Positions 32,345-40,055 of a stretch of 43,673 bases of DNA are shown here, piece by piece (positions within the stretch are counted from its first letter, which is position 1; each line of letters starts with the position of its first letter). The notes beneath the pieces are model-generated. The model was not told where the DNA came from, did no database searches, and saw nothing but the letters and a program-made list of their open reading frames with translations. Both the position numbers and the translations under genes were made by a program. Origin of the DNA: an uncultured Alcaligenaceae bacterium (lineage in GTDB: Bacteria; Pseudomonadota; Gammaproteobacteria; Burkholderiales; Burkholderiaceae_B); the NCBI GenBank assembly GCA_937908115.1, contig CALEQZ010000059.1, forward strand, positions 1 through 43,673, read 5' to 3'.

Positions 32345-33286
32345 TCAGCCGTCGATTTCCGTGTTCAGCACGAAGTCCGGCGGCACGGCCGGCCCCCATA
32401 GGTGCAGCGCGTCCTCGGCCGGATAGTCGCCCGTCGGCCATTGCGTGCCGGGCGCGATGTAGTCGATATCGAAGGAATACTCGGCGAAGCTGCCCCAGGG
32501 ATCCTTGACGTAGCGGAAGTAGTTGGACCCGATGACGTGCCTGCCCACGCCCCACCCTTCGCCATAGCCGGCGGCAGCCATCTGCTCCATGCCCACGCCG
32601 ACCTCGTCGATGGACGCCACGCACCAGCTCGAATGATGAAAGCCCGGCCCGGCCGATTTCGCCAGCGCGACCAGGTGATGGTCACTGCCGTGCGGTGTGT
32701 ACGTGAACGCGATCACGTCGCCGGAACGGTCCGCGAGCGCCAGGCCCAAGCCGCCACCGAAGAAAGCAAGCGCGCGATCGACGTCGGCGGTAAACAACAG
32801 GATGTGGGACAGGTATAGCGGCCGGACCTTGCCGGCCTGGCTGCGCGCCGGGGCGCGTCCCACGGCCGGATGGCCGGGGCCGGTGGGCGGCGCGAACTCG
32901 CGTGGCCCGGGCGACGACGGCGAGCATTTATCGGCCACGCGCACCTGGACGGGCGTGCCGTCGGGCGATAGCACCCACAGCCCGTCGCCGTCGGCGCCCG
33001 GCGGCGCGGCCGTCGGCCGGGCGCCGGCGGCCTGCAGTTGCTGGGCCAATGCAGGCATATCCGGCGCATAGGCGCCAAACGACAGCCACAGCAGCTTCTT
33101 GCGCGGATAACCGCCCAGCACTCTGCCCCAGCGATGCGGGTGCCCGAAGGTGTACAGCCCGAGCGCCTTCCCCTCGCGGCGCACATCCAGGCCGAAGGCC
33201 GAGAAAAAATGCTCGGCCTGGGCGAGGTCCGGGACGCCCAGCGCGAACTCGTCGACGGAATGGATTGCTGCTCTTGAAACGGCCAT
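32345..33286 (-). CDS. VOC-superfamily extradiol-type dioxygenase
   Basis: 313 residues from the ATG at 33286, which has GGTGGAG upstream (an ATG at 33298 lacks one). Two VOC modules: a degenerate N-terminal (~8-120) and a metal-binding C-terminal (~155-285). The C-terminal module offers the 2-His-1-carboxylate set of type-I extradiol dioxygenases: His161 (LSHILLF), His217/218 (GFHHSSW) and Glu269 (GSFAEYSFD), with spacing close to known catechol-type enzymes. It probably cleaves a catechol-like ring using Fe(II) and oxygen. Sits between the FAH-family hydrolase and the Liv-type importer on the same strand, supporting a meta-cleavage route. Confidence 0.82.
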   Translation of the reverse strand: MAVSRAAIHSVDEFALGVPDLAQAEHFFSAFGLDVRREGKALGLYTFGHPHRWGRVLGGYPRKKLLWLSFGAYAPDMPALAQQLQAAGARPTAAPPGADGDGLWVLSPDGTPVQVRVADKCSPSSPGPREFAPPTGPGHPAVGRAPARSQAGKVRPLYLSHILLFTADVDRALAFFGGGLGLALADRSGDVIAFTYTPHGSDHHLVALAKSAGPGFHHSSWCVASIDEVGVGMEQMAAAGYGEGWGVGRHVIGSNYFRYVKDPWGSFAEYSFDIDYIAPGTQWPTGDYPAEDALHLWGPAVPPDFVLNTEIDG

Positions 33287-33392
33287 GGCTCCACCCATTT
33301 GTTATCGGTTGTCGGCGACCGGTCTTTGCCGGCTTGCTGCCCCGGCGGCGCGCCAGCGTCACGCGCCGCGTTGCGCCGGGCATTCGCGCAGG

Positions 33393-34229
33393 TCAAACCA
33401 CCCGCTGGCGCTGCGAACCCAGCACGCCCCCGTCCAAGGTCATGACGTCGCCGCGCTTCAAGTACACGGGCGGTTTCATGCCCAGGCCCACGCCTTCGGG
33501 CGTGCCGGTAATCAGCAAGTCCCCGGGCAAAAGCGTCATGAACTGGCTGACGTACGACACGATTTCGGCGACGGAAAAAATCATGTCCGACGTATTGCTG
33601 CGTTGCCGGACTTCGCCGTTGACTTTCAACTCCAGCGGCACGTTCTGCGGGTCGGCCAGTTCGTCGGCCGTCACCAGCCACGGCCCCACGGGCCCGAAAC
33701 CGTCGAAACTCTTGCCCTTACCCCACTGGCCGTTGCGCTTGATCTGCCAGTCGCGCTCGGAAATGTCGTTGGCCAGCACATAGCCGGCGACGTGCCGCAG
33801 CGCGTTTTCCTTCGACACCTTGTGCGCCTTGGTGCCGATCACCAGGCCGAGTTCGATTTCCCAGTCGGTGGCTTCGGAGCCATCAGGCAGCCGGACGTCG
33901 TCGTTGGGGCCGGCGATGCTCGTAAGCGCCTTGGTAAACACCACGGGCTCCGTGGGGATGGGCAGGCCCGATTCTTCGGCATGCCGGCGATAGTTCAGCC
34001 CGATGGCCACGAACTGGCGGATGCCGGCCACCGGCACGCCCAGCCGCGCCTCGGGCGGCACCAGTGGCAGGCGCTCGACCTGTATGGCCTTGAGTGCCTG
34101 CAGCTTTTCCGGGGCCAGCCATTCGGGCGTCCAGTCATCGACCAGCAGCGACAGGTCGCGTATGCCGCCTTCCGCATCCAAGATCCCGGGACGCTCGATG
34201 CCGGGCGGTCCGAAGCGAAGCAATTTCAT
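33393..34229 (-). CDS. Fumarylacetoacetate-hydrolase-family protein
   Basis: 278 residues from the ATG at 34229 (AAAGGA upstream). The N-terminal DUF2437-like segment (MKLLRFGPPGIERPGI) is followed by the FAH catalytic domain. Its metal ligands are visible in DWEIELGLVIG (two Glu) and the Asp in ANDISERDWQ; LPGDLLITGTPEGVG is the family signature. Enzymes of this type hydrolyse or isomerise C-C bonds in dioxo acids from aromatic breakdown; ureidoglycolate lyase is an alternative annotation for close relatives. Likely first gene of the operon, divergent from a GntR regulator. Confidence 0.9.
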   Translation of the reverse strand: MKLLRFGPPGIERPGILDAEGGIRDLSLLVDDWTPEWLAPEKLQALKAIQVERLPLVPPEARLGVPVAGIRQFVAIGLNYRRHAEESGLPIPTEPVVFTKALTSIAGPNDDVRLPDGSEATDWEIELGLVIGTKAHKVSKENALRHVAGYVLANDISERDWQIKRNGQWGKGKSFDGFGPVGPWLVTADELADPQNVPLELKVNGEVRQRSNTSDMIFSVAEIVSYVSQFMTLLPGDLLITGTPEGVGLGMKPPVYLKRGDVMTLDGGVLGSQRQRVV

Positions 34230-34360
34230 GGCTTTCCTTTTTGGCGAATGATGAAACGAATGGCGCCGTGGCACCAGCATCCGGCCCAAGCCCCGGCAGG
34301 ACGGGCAAGGCGGCTGCGCGTCCATTCGCCTTGCCGCTTGCCCTATGCCTGGCTCCCGGT

Positions 34361-34465
34361 TGTTCCTGCACGGTGCAAATGATATATTTTTTGAACGACA
34401 ATATATATATGGTTTGTACTTATACTTTGCAGTCTCCGGCATAACCACTTCGCAAAGGAAGCGCC
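34361..34465. promoter_or_regulatory. Divergent promoter/operator region between FAH operon and GntR regulator
   Basis: A sharply AT-rich island (34378-34437) in very GC-rich DNA, including ATATATTTTTT and ATATATATAT, suited to promoters in both directions. A perfect 11-bp palindrome TGCACGGTGCA lies at 34367-34377, and ACAA/TTGT half sites flank the AT run (34398-34417). Plus-strand TTGAAC (34393-34398) could serve as -35 for the regulator. The operator of the FCD-type regulator should be here, but the precise site is uncertain. Confidence 0.5.
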
Positions 34466-35200
34466 TTGCTGTCTCCAGCCTCCTCCAACCCCACCATGGC
34501 GTCGGCCCTGGTCGACCGGCTGCGGTCGGACATCGTCGAAGGGGTCTATCCCCCGGGGTACCGGCTCGTCATCCGGGACTTGTGCGACCGCTATGGCGTG
34601 AGCCTGATACCGATGCGCGAAGCCTTGTCCAGGCTGACCGGCAGCGGCTTCGTGATCGCGGAAAGCCAGCGGGGCTTCCGCGTGGCGGCGGTATCGCTCG
34701 ATGACATGATGGATATCGCGCGCACGCGCGCGCTCATCGAATGCGAAGCCCTGAAACTATCCCTGACCCATGGCGACGTCGCGTGGGAATCGCGGCTGGT
34801 CGCCGCGCACCACCACCTCAGCCGTTTGTCGCTACGCGACGACGCGGGGACGGGCCAGCTGTCGGCGCAATGGGATGACGCGCACATGGCCTACCACGAC
34901 GCCCTGATCTCGTCGTGCCGGTCTCCCGTCCTGCTAGAGCTGGCAAACAATTTGCGGCAGCGCGCGGCGCGCTACCGCTACCTGTCGGTCAAGGCCGAAG
35001 CGCAGCCGCAAGCGGCCAAGGCCGCCAAGCAGCAGATGGCCCACCCGCCGCGCGATGTCGCCGCCGAACACAAGGCCTTGACCGACGCCGCACTGGCGCG
35101 CGACGTTGACCTGGCCTGCGAGCTGCTGCGACGCCACCTGGAGACGACGGCCGAGCTGGCACGCCAGGAAATGCTCGCCCGAAGCGCCGCCGCGGAGTGA
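34466..35200 (+). CDS. GntR-family regulator, FCD subfamily
   Basis: 244 residues from a TTG at 34466, chosen because AAAGGA precedes it by six bases; the ATG at 34496 has no ribosome binding site but would keep the whole domain. Winged HTH at ~12-75 (LRSDIVEGVYPPGYRLVIRD, VSLIPMREALSRLTGSGFV). The C-terminal all-helical FCD effector domain (~85-230) has metal-site His/Asp residues (DDAHMAYHDALI, EHKALTDAALARD). FCD proteins bind small carboxylic acids. The divergent layout points to control of the FAH/dioxygenase/Liv operon. Confidence 0.9.
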   Translation: MLSPASSNPTMASALVDRLRSDIVEGVYPPGYRLVIRDLCDRYGVSLIPMREALSRLTGSGFVIAESQRGFRVAAVSLDDMMDIARTRALIECEALKLSLTHGDVAWESRLVAAHHHLSRLSLRDDAGTGQLSAQWDDAHMAYHDALISSCRSPVLLELANNLRQRAARYRYLSVKAEAQPQAAKAAKQQMAHPPRDVAAEHKALTDAALARDVDLACELLRRHLETTAELARQEMLARSAAAE

Positions 35201-35225
35201 GCGGATTTTTGGATCACCCTGGCCG

Positions 35226-36203
35226 TCAGGCCGGCGCCTGATCCGCCCCGGGCGTGGCCGGCTTGCGCACCCAGTCACGGGCGCGCTCGGCCAGCTGGCG
35301 GAAGCGGTCGGAGATTTCGCCCAGGCGGGCGTGCCACTGTGGATCGGGCGCCTGTCCGTCGGTGACGACGAAGAACGACTGCATCATCATCGCCAGGGCC
35401 AGCGGCTCGAGCAGCGCAGCCTTGAATGCCCAGGCAAACAACAGGGCGAATACGACGCTGCCGGCACTCCAGGCGCCCGGCATCCAATACACCAGCGCCG
35501 CAGCCGGCGCCAGCGCAAGCAGGAAGATAATGAAGGACAGGGCGTAGACCATGAGTGACAGCCAGGCGGCGTTCCTGAGCATGGCCTTGTGGTTCTGGCC
35601 GTACAGCACCAGGGCCTCCTCGGCCGCCGCCCAGGGGTTGTCCGCGCCCGTGCGGATTGCCCGCGCAAGGATCACCTCGTCGACGAAACCCACTGCGATG
35701 CGTAAGACGGCCCGGACCACGCGCATGAGCGCATCCAGGCCGGGAAGAGGCAGCATGCCGGCAATGCCGGACAACAGCCCGGTCATCGTGCGGATGACGC
35801 CTTTTACCAGTTGATCCACGGCGAACAGCACGCTGACTTCGCCGAACCGGCTACGCACGATCGCCGTGCCGTAGGCGATCTGCCCTTTGCCGGCAGGCAA
35901 CGCCTGTCCGTCCATGAGCGCCACCAGCACCGCGATGTGGCCGGCCTTGACCAGGTACAGCAGGTATTCGCGCGCCAGGTAAAGCAATCCGGCCGACAGC
36001 CCGAAACCGATCGCCCCACCCCAGAAAGCGCCACCAGCCGGCGCATGCAAGAGCGATCCGATGCCGTAGCCGATGCCAGCACCCGCGCCCGTCACGATCA
36101 CGAAGCCGACGGCGGCGCCGAAATAGACCAGGATGCGCAATCCGATATAAGGCGCCGTGCGCGCCATGAGCACCAGGGCCTTGCCGACGTTGAAATCCCA
36201 CAT
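35226..36203 (-). CDS. Multi-pass membrane protein of unknown function
   Basis: 325 residues; no family recognised. Hydrophobic segments at ~20-45, 50-75, 80-100, then a stretch with an amphipathic middle (~120-165), a loop with ARAIRTGADNPWAAAEEAL, and two or three further helices (~205-265). It ends in a charged, probably cytoplasmic tail (DPQWHARLGEISDRFRQLAE). Gly/Ala-rich early helices (GAGAGIGYGIGSLL) are notable. The length, topology and repeated mention of a small loop with a conserved-looking Asn-Pro-Trp suggest a channel- or ABC-permease-like protein, but nothing specific can be claimed. Ends 25 bp from the convergent GntR gene; no operon partners. Confidence 0.75.
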   Translation of the reverse strand: MWDFNVGKALVLMARTAPYIGLRILVYFGAAVGFVIVTGAGAGIGYGIGSLLHAPAGGAFWGGAIGFGLSAGLLYLAREYLLYLVKAGHIAVLVALMDGQALPAGKGQIAYGTAIVRSRFGEVSVLFAVDQLVKGVIRTMTGLLSGIAGMLPLPGLDALMRVVRAVLRIAVGFVDEVILARAIRTGADNPWAAAEEALVLYGQNHKAMLRNAAWLSLMVYALSFIIFLLALAPAAALVYWMPGAWSAGSVVFALLFAWAFKAALLEPLALAMMMQSFFVVTDGQAPDPQWHARLGEISDRFRQLAERARDWVRKPATPGADQAPA

Positions 36204-36300
36204 CCCGCTTCCCCCCCAAGAACGCGACGATCAACCGTCCGGTCGATTGGCGGCAAGCATACAGCAGGCCATGGCAGCCATCCATGCCTGGCCAAGTATT

Positions 36301-36312
36301 CGCAATATTGCG
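36301..36312. promoter_or_regulatory. 12-bp perfect palindrome upstream of the unknown membrane protein
   Basis: CGCAATATTGCG reads the same on both strands. It lies about 98 bp before the membrane protein start and 83 bp after the stop of the next gene upstream. It could be an operator; it has no T tract and is too symmetric about an AT core to be a good terminator. Confidence 0.3.
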
Positions 36313-36394
36313 CGATTTGGATCGACTGCCGGCGAAGCCCTATCGGACGGGGGCTGGCCCCATGCGCATCGATGCGTTTGCCGGCGGGCCTGCG

Positions 36395-37357
36395 TCACGC
36401 CAGGATCACCTTGCCGCCTGCATTTTCGCTGCACGCGATGGCCGCCTTGAAATCGGCAAGCGCAAACGTCCGGTCGTAAGACAGCGCGAGCCGGCCTGCG
36501 GCGATCGATTCCGCCAGCGCCTGCCATATCGCGTCCAGCTCCCGGGCGGACTTGGAAGCCATCCAATGGTCGATCCCGAACCCTTCGATCACCAGATTCT
36601 TGTAGATGACGTCGCCATACGCCAGCTCGGTGCCATCCGGGCTCAACCGCCCGTACAGGATGAGCTTGCCCGCCGGGGCAGCGGCCTTGATCAGTGTCGA
36701 CCCCAGCTTGCCGCCGACCGCATCCAGGATGGCGTGGGCCCCGCCGCCTGTCGCGTCGATGATCGCCTGCTCCAATTGCGGCGAGTCATCGAGAAGCACG
36801 GTATCCGCCCCCAGGCGCAACATGGCCGGCTGGTTGCCAGGCTTGCGCACCAACGCCAGCACGCGGATCCCGCGCAGCTTGGCCAGTTGCACGATGAGCT
36901 TGCCAAGCGACGAGTTGGCAGCGGACAGCGCCAGCCATTGGCCACGCGCCAGGCCCGCGCGCTCGAGCAAGGCGTAGGCGCTCATCCCGTTCAGGCTAAG
37001 CTGGCAGCCGACCTCCATCGGAATGGCGTCCGGAATGACGCGTAGCGCCTGCACCGGGACGTTGACGCGCTCGGCCCATGTGCCTTGGGCCCGGAATGCG
37101 ACGTGCTTGCCGACGAGTCCCGCGTCCATCCCTTGCCCCACCTTCTCGACGATGCCGGCGCCTTCCAGCCCCGCAATCTGCGGCAGTTGCGGGCGCTGCC
37201 GGTAAACGCCCTGGATGAACATCTTGTCCGACGGATTGATCGGACGCGCCAGCACGCGGACCTGCGCTTCGTGCGGCGCCGGGTCGCCGATGTCCCATTC
37301 GGCCAACGCAAGGGTATCCAGCCACGAACCCGTCTGCGCGAACACCACTGCCTTCAT
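36395..37357 (-). CDS. Zinc-independent MDR alcohol dehydrogenase / quinone oxidoreductase-like protein
   Basis: 320 residues from the ATG at 37357, with GGAGG six bases upstream. Medium-chain dehydrogenase fold: GroES-like N-terminal half (LARPINPSDKMFIQGVY, AGLEGAGIVEKVG) and NADPH-binding half (ALSAANSSLGKLIVQLAKLRG, where the usual AAGGVG is replaced by ANSSLG as in MECR/2-enoyl reductase-like members). The catalytic zinc Cys/His set is absent, consistent with quinone or enoyl reductases. It may be co-transcribed with the MFS gene upstream (57-bp gap). Substrate unknown. Confidence 0.87.
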   Translation of the reverse strand: MKAVVFAQTGSWLDTLALAEWDIGDPAPHEAQVRVLARPINPSDKMFIQGVYRQRPQLPQIAGLEGAGIVEKVGQGMDAGLVGKHVAFRAQGTWAERVNVPVQALRVIPDAIPMEVGCQLSLNGMSAYALLERAGLARGQWLALSAANSSLGKLIVQLAKLRGIRVLALVRKPGNQPAMLRLGADTVLLDDSPQLEQAIIDATGGGAHAILDAVGGKLGSTLIKAAAPAGKLILYGRLSPDGTELAYGDVIYKNLVIEGFGIDHWMASKSARELDAIWQALAESIAAGRLALSYDRTFALADFKAAIACSENAGGKVILA

Positions 37358-37414
37358 TTCGACCTCCATGCAGTCACTGATGCCCATTCGCCTGCTGCCA
37401 ATTCCTGCGCGGCC

Positions 37415-38590
37415 TCAACGGACCGGAGGCAACGCCTGCCCCCTCTTGCGGATCACCCGATGCGCGCCTTCCGCCGCAAAGAGCCCCAGGAAAATCAATG
37501 CAGCCCCGACCCATCCCAGCCGGTCGGGCGCGACCTCGGGCAACAGTGCAGCGCCGAGCGCCCCCGCTGCGGCGACGGCGATGTAGATCGTCGACGCGTT
37601 CAGGGCAAGCAGGATGGGTGCCAGCGCCGGCGCGATGCCGATGAGCCGGTGCTGCTGCGGCACGAGCACGCCCCAGCCGCACAGCCCCCAGACGACGAGA
37701 ACCGGGATGGCGGTCGCCACGGCTGTGCTGGCCGCCGGCAAGGCGAGGAAATCCAGCCCCACGACCACGATGGCAAGGTTGATGACCCGGCGGCTGCCGT
37801 AGCGGTCGGTCAACGCCCCGGCGACGAGATTGCCGATGGTTGCGGCCGCGCCCCAGGTGGCGATCAGCGCGGCCAGGACCTGCCCGCTTCCGCCCGTGGC
37901 ACGTTCGAAGACCACGCTCACGTAGCTGTAGACCGTATACAGTCCGGCCAGCACGAGCAGTGTCGTCGCCAAGGTAAGCACCACGCGCGCATCGCGCAGC
38001 GGCGCCAGGCGCTCGGTCAGTGAAAGCCGTGCTGCCGCCGGTAGCTGCGGCAGCGCAGCAGCAATGCCCAAGCCCGCCAACGCGCCGATTGCCGCGACCA
38101 GCCACATCGTGGCGCGCCAACTCGCCACGCTGCCGACCAGCGTGCCGATCGGTGCGCCCAACGCCGTCGCGCCACTCAATCCGGCCATCACGATGGCCAG
38201 CGCACGACCGCGTGCTTCGGGCGCAACCAAGGCTGCAGCCGCGGCACTGGCCGCCGGCGTGTACATCGCCCCGCCCAGCCCGGCCGCGACCCGGCCGGCC
38301 AGCGCCCACCCGAAGTCGCTGGCCAATGCGGTCAGCGCGTTGCCCAGCACAAATATGGCAAGGCCGATGCCCAACACCCGGCGGCGCGGCCAATGCGCCG
38401 TCAGCGCCGCCATGATCGGTGTCATGACCGCGTAAGCCAGGGCATAGGCCGTGATCAGCTGCCCGGCCGTGTCGATGCCGACCTCGAAGCTGCGCGCCAC
38501 CGCCGGCAGCACGCCTGCCACGACGAAGCTGTCGGTGCCGATCGCAAAGGTGCCGGCAGCCAGTGTGATGAGCCGAAGATTCATCGCCAT
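37415..38590 (-). CDS. MFS transporter, DHA1/AraJ-like exporter
   Basis: 391 residues with twelve hydrophobic helices. The DHA1 opening is AAGTFAIGTDSFVVAGVLPAV, motif A-like HWPRRRVLGIG follows helix 2, and antiporter motif C-like GLSGATALGAPIGTL lies in helix 5. This is the family of arabinose-polymer/chloramphenicol efflux pumps (AraJ, CmlA types). ATG at 38590 or 38584. Neighbouring Rrf2-type regulator (74 bp upstream, same strand) and shared GTTAC-type motifs suggest an inducible efflux or detoxification unit with the quinone-oxidoreductase-like gene downstream. Confidence 0.88.
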   Translation of the reverse strand: MAMNLRLITLAAGTFAIGTDSFVVAGVLPAVARSFEVGIDTAGQLITAYALAYAVMTPIMAALTAHWPRRRVLGIGLAIFVLGNALTALASDFGWALAGRVAAGLGGAMYTPAASAAAAALVAPEARGRALAIVMAGLSGATALGAPIGTLVGSVASWRATMWLVAAIGALAGLGIAAALPQLPAAARLSLTERLAPLRDARVVLTLATTLLVLAGLYTVYSYVSVVFERATGGSGQVLAALIATWGAAATIGNLVAGALTDRYGSRRVINLAIVVVGLDFLALPAASTAVATAIPVLVVWGLCGWGVLVPQQHRLIGIAPALAPILLALNASTIYIAVAAAGALGAALLPEVAPDRLGWVGAALIFLGLFAAEGAHRVIRKRGQALPPVR

Positions 38591-38602
38591 AACCGCACCA
38601 TC

Positions 38603-38619
38603 GTAATAACATTAGTTAC
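38603..38619. promoter_or_regulatory. Candidate Rrf2-type operator before the MFS gene
   Basis: GTAATAACATTAGTTAC, an imperfect palindrome with GTAA/TTAC arms, lies 13 bp upstream of the MFS ATG in an otherwise GC-rich gap. It shares a GTTACA core with the palindrome upstream of the regulator gene. Confidence 0.4.
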
Positions 38620-38664
38620 ACCACGGGCCGCGAAAAAACGGCCATGTCCAAGGCCGTTCCGCGG

Positions 38665-39099
38665 TCATCGGGACCCGCGCAAAATCCGATTGAGCAAATC
38701 CTCGATGGTCACCCCGGCCAGGCGGCGCCGGAGCAACCCTGCCAGGTCATCGTAGACGTCAGTCAACACGGGTTGTATGCCCCGGCCGATCGGGCATGCC
38801 TGGTTGGGCCGCGACGCGTGCAGCGCAAAAATCGGGCCCTCATCCACGGCACGGTAGACATCCAGCAGGGAAATCGCGTCGGGGCGCTTGGCCAAGGTCC
38901 ATCCGGCGTGGGCGCCGCGGCGGCTCTGGACGAGCCCCTGCTTGGACAAGGCGCCCAGCGCCCGCCGGATGATGACCGGATTGGTGTTGACGCTGCGCGC
39001 GATCCTGTCGGACGTCACCGGGCCGGGATCCTTGCGTGCGACCAAGGCCATCCAAGCCAAGATATGCGTCGCGACCGTCAATCGGCTGTTGGAACTCAT
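38665..39099 (-). CDS. Rrf2-family transcriptional regulator (YwnA-like)
   Basis: 144 residues. Winged HTH (~5-70: LTVATHILAWMALVA, TSDRIARSVNTNPVIIRRALGALSKQGLV), then RRGAHAGWTLAKRPDAISLLDVY, the standard Rrf2 middle. Only one Cys (Cys102, ACPIGRGI) is present, so it cannot hold the three-Cys Fe-S cluster of IscR/NsrR. It belongs with the cluster-free YwnA/CymR-like group that senses through one Cys or a partner. Likely represses itself and the MFS exporter. Confidence 0.88.
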   Translation of the reverse strand: MSSNSRLTVATHILAWMALVARKDPGPVTSDRIARSVNTNPVIIRRALGALSKQGLVQSRRGAHAGWTLAKRPDAISLLDVYRAVDEGPIFALHASRPNQACPIGRGIQPVLTDVYDDLAGLLRRRLAGVTIEDLLNRILRGSR

Positions 39100-39127
39100 G
39101 GCGTCCCCTACCTCAAATGAAACTATA

Positions 39128-39138
39128 GTTGTTACAAC
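39128..39138. promoter_or_regulatory. Candidate operator before the Rrf2 gene
   Basis: GTTGTTACAAC is a perfect 5-1-5 palindrome 28 bp upstream of the regulator's start, within the AT-rich tract 39116-39146. A related GTTACA motif precedes the adjacent MFS gene, consistent with one regulator acting at both. Confidence 0.45.
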
Positions 39139-39235
39139 AGTACATCGTCAAGCTGCGCCAAGGCCGCCGCGCCGCGCCTTCCAGGCAGCCACGGGCCGCC
39201 CCGTCATCGCTCGCGCCGGCTGCGCGGCCCGGCCG

Positions 39236-39883
39236 TTACACCACGAACCGCCCACGATGCCGCGTGAACTCTTGTTCGGTCACGACACTGCCCCACTGCG
39301 CGCCCTCGGCTTCGTGCACAAGCTGAAACCCGAAGGAGGTGTAGAGGCGGTTGGCCGCCTCCAAGCCCTTGAAGGTCCATAGGCGGATCGCCGGGACGGC
39401 ACGGGCATCACAAAAGGCGACGGCTTCGGCAAGCAGCTTCCTGCCGATACCGCTGCCGCGATAGCCGTCATCCAGGATGAACCAGCGCAAGTGCGCCTCG
39501 CCGGTGCCGAGGTCTTCGCCGTCTATGGACACCGACCCGACGATGCGGTCGCCGTCCAGGGCACACCAGATCCGGTTGGCGGGTCGATCCAGGCGGCCGG
39601 CAAACTCGGCAAGGCCGGCGGCCACTTGGCTTTCGAAGAACTGGCCGAATCCCGCATGCCTGGCGTAGTAAGTCGCGTGCATCTCGGTGACGCGCCCGAC
39701 CAAGCCAGGCCGGTATCCGGAGTCGATGCGGATATCGCCGCGCAGGGCCTGTGCCGTTCCCAGGCGGCGCGCCTGCAAGGCGCGCGCATACAGCATCAAT
39801 CCCGCCACCGTCATCGCCGACAGCCAGCGCACCAATGACTTGCGCGTGCTCGGACGCGGCGACGGGTTGCCGGATTTGCCCAA
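39236..39883 (-). CDS. GNAT acetyltransferase, apparently the C-terminal part of a MarR-GNAT fusion
   Basis: The open frame has 215 residues; ATGs at 39814 and 39796 are later possible starts. Residues ~50-205 form a complete GNAT domain: RPGLVGRVTEMHATYYARHAG, IVGSVSIDGED, the acetyl-CoA loop YRGSGIGRKLLAEAV and LYTSFGFQLV. This sequence style (GLVGRVTEMHA ... YYARHAGFGQFFE) is that of MarR-GNAT two-domain proteins of ~310 residues. Here only a stub precedes GNAT, and the first ~25 residues lie opposite a LysR remnant. Probably an N-terminally truncated gene; it may still make an acetyltransferase from an internal ATG. Confidence 0.7.
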   Translation of the reverse strand: MGKSGNPSPRPSTRKSLVRWLSAMTVAGLMLYARALQARRLGTAQALRGDIRIDSGYRPGLVGRVTEMHATYYARHAGFGQFFESQVAAGLAEFAGRLDRPANRIWCALDGDRIVGSVSIDGEDLGTGEAHLRWFILDDGYRGSGIGRKLLAEAVAFCDARAVPAIRLWTFKGLEAANRLYTSFGFQLVHEAEGAQWGSVVTEQEFTRHRGRFVV

Positions 39884-39992
39884 GGCGCGGTTCTATGCGT
39901 TCGCGCTGGCAGACAGCCCGGCCAGCAATGCCCTGGTCGATGCCGCGAGAGAACTGGCCGGCATCGGCCTGGCGCGCCGCGCATTCGGATGA
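39830..39992 (+). pseudogene. C-terminal remnant of a LysR-type regulator
   Basis: In the plus frame ending at TGA 39990-39992, about 53 residues look like the end of a LysR substrate-binding domain (LGRGDGLPDLPKARFYAFAL, then SNALVDAARELA). No matching upstream LysR sequence exists; instead the opposite-strand GNAT gene begins. The remnant appears to have lost its 5' part by a deletion whose junction is near 39830. Weak, short match. Confidence 0.45.
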
Positions 39993-40055
39993 GGCGGGCA
40001 GCGCCCCGCCCATCGCGGTAACGTCGTCGGCAAGATGCGCCGCGGCGCGCCAGCA

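Noticed and set aside
30961..32508. A 515-codon plus-strand open frame
   Set aside because: Antisense to the binding-protein gene, which has a signal peptide and binding-protein fold; no homology in the plus frame.
34378..34437. AT-rich tract as the edge of a mobile element
   Set aside because: No terminal inverted repeats, target duplication or transposase; its place between divergent starts explains it as promoter DNA.
35201..35245. Terminator between the convergent GntR and membrane-protein genes
   Set aside because: GGATCA/TGATCC can pair, but across a large loop and without a T tract, so it is too weak to list.
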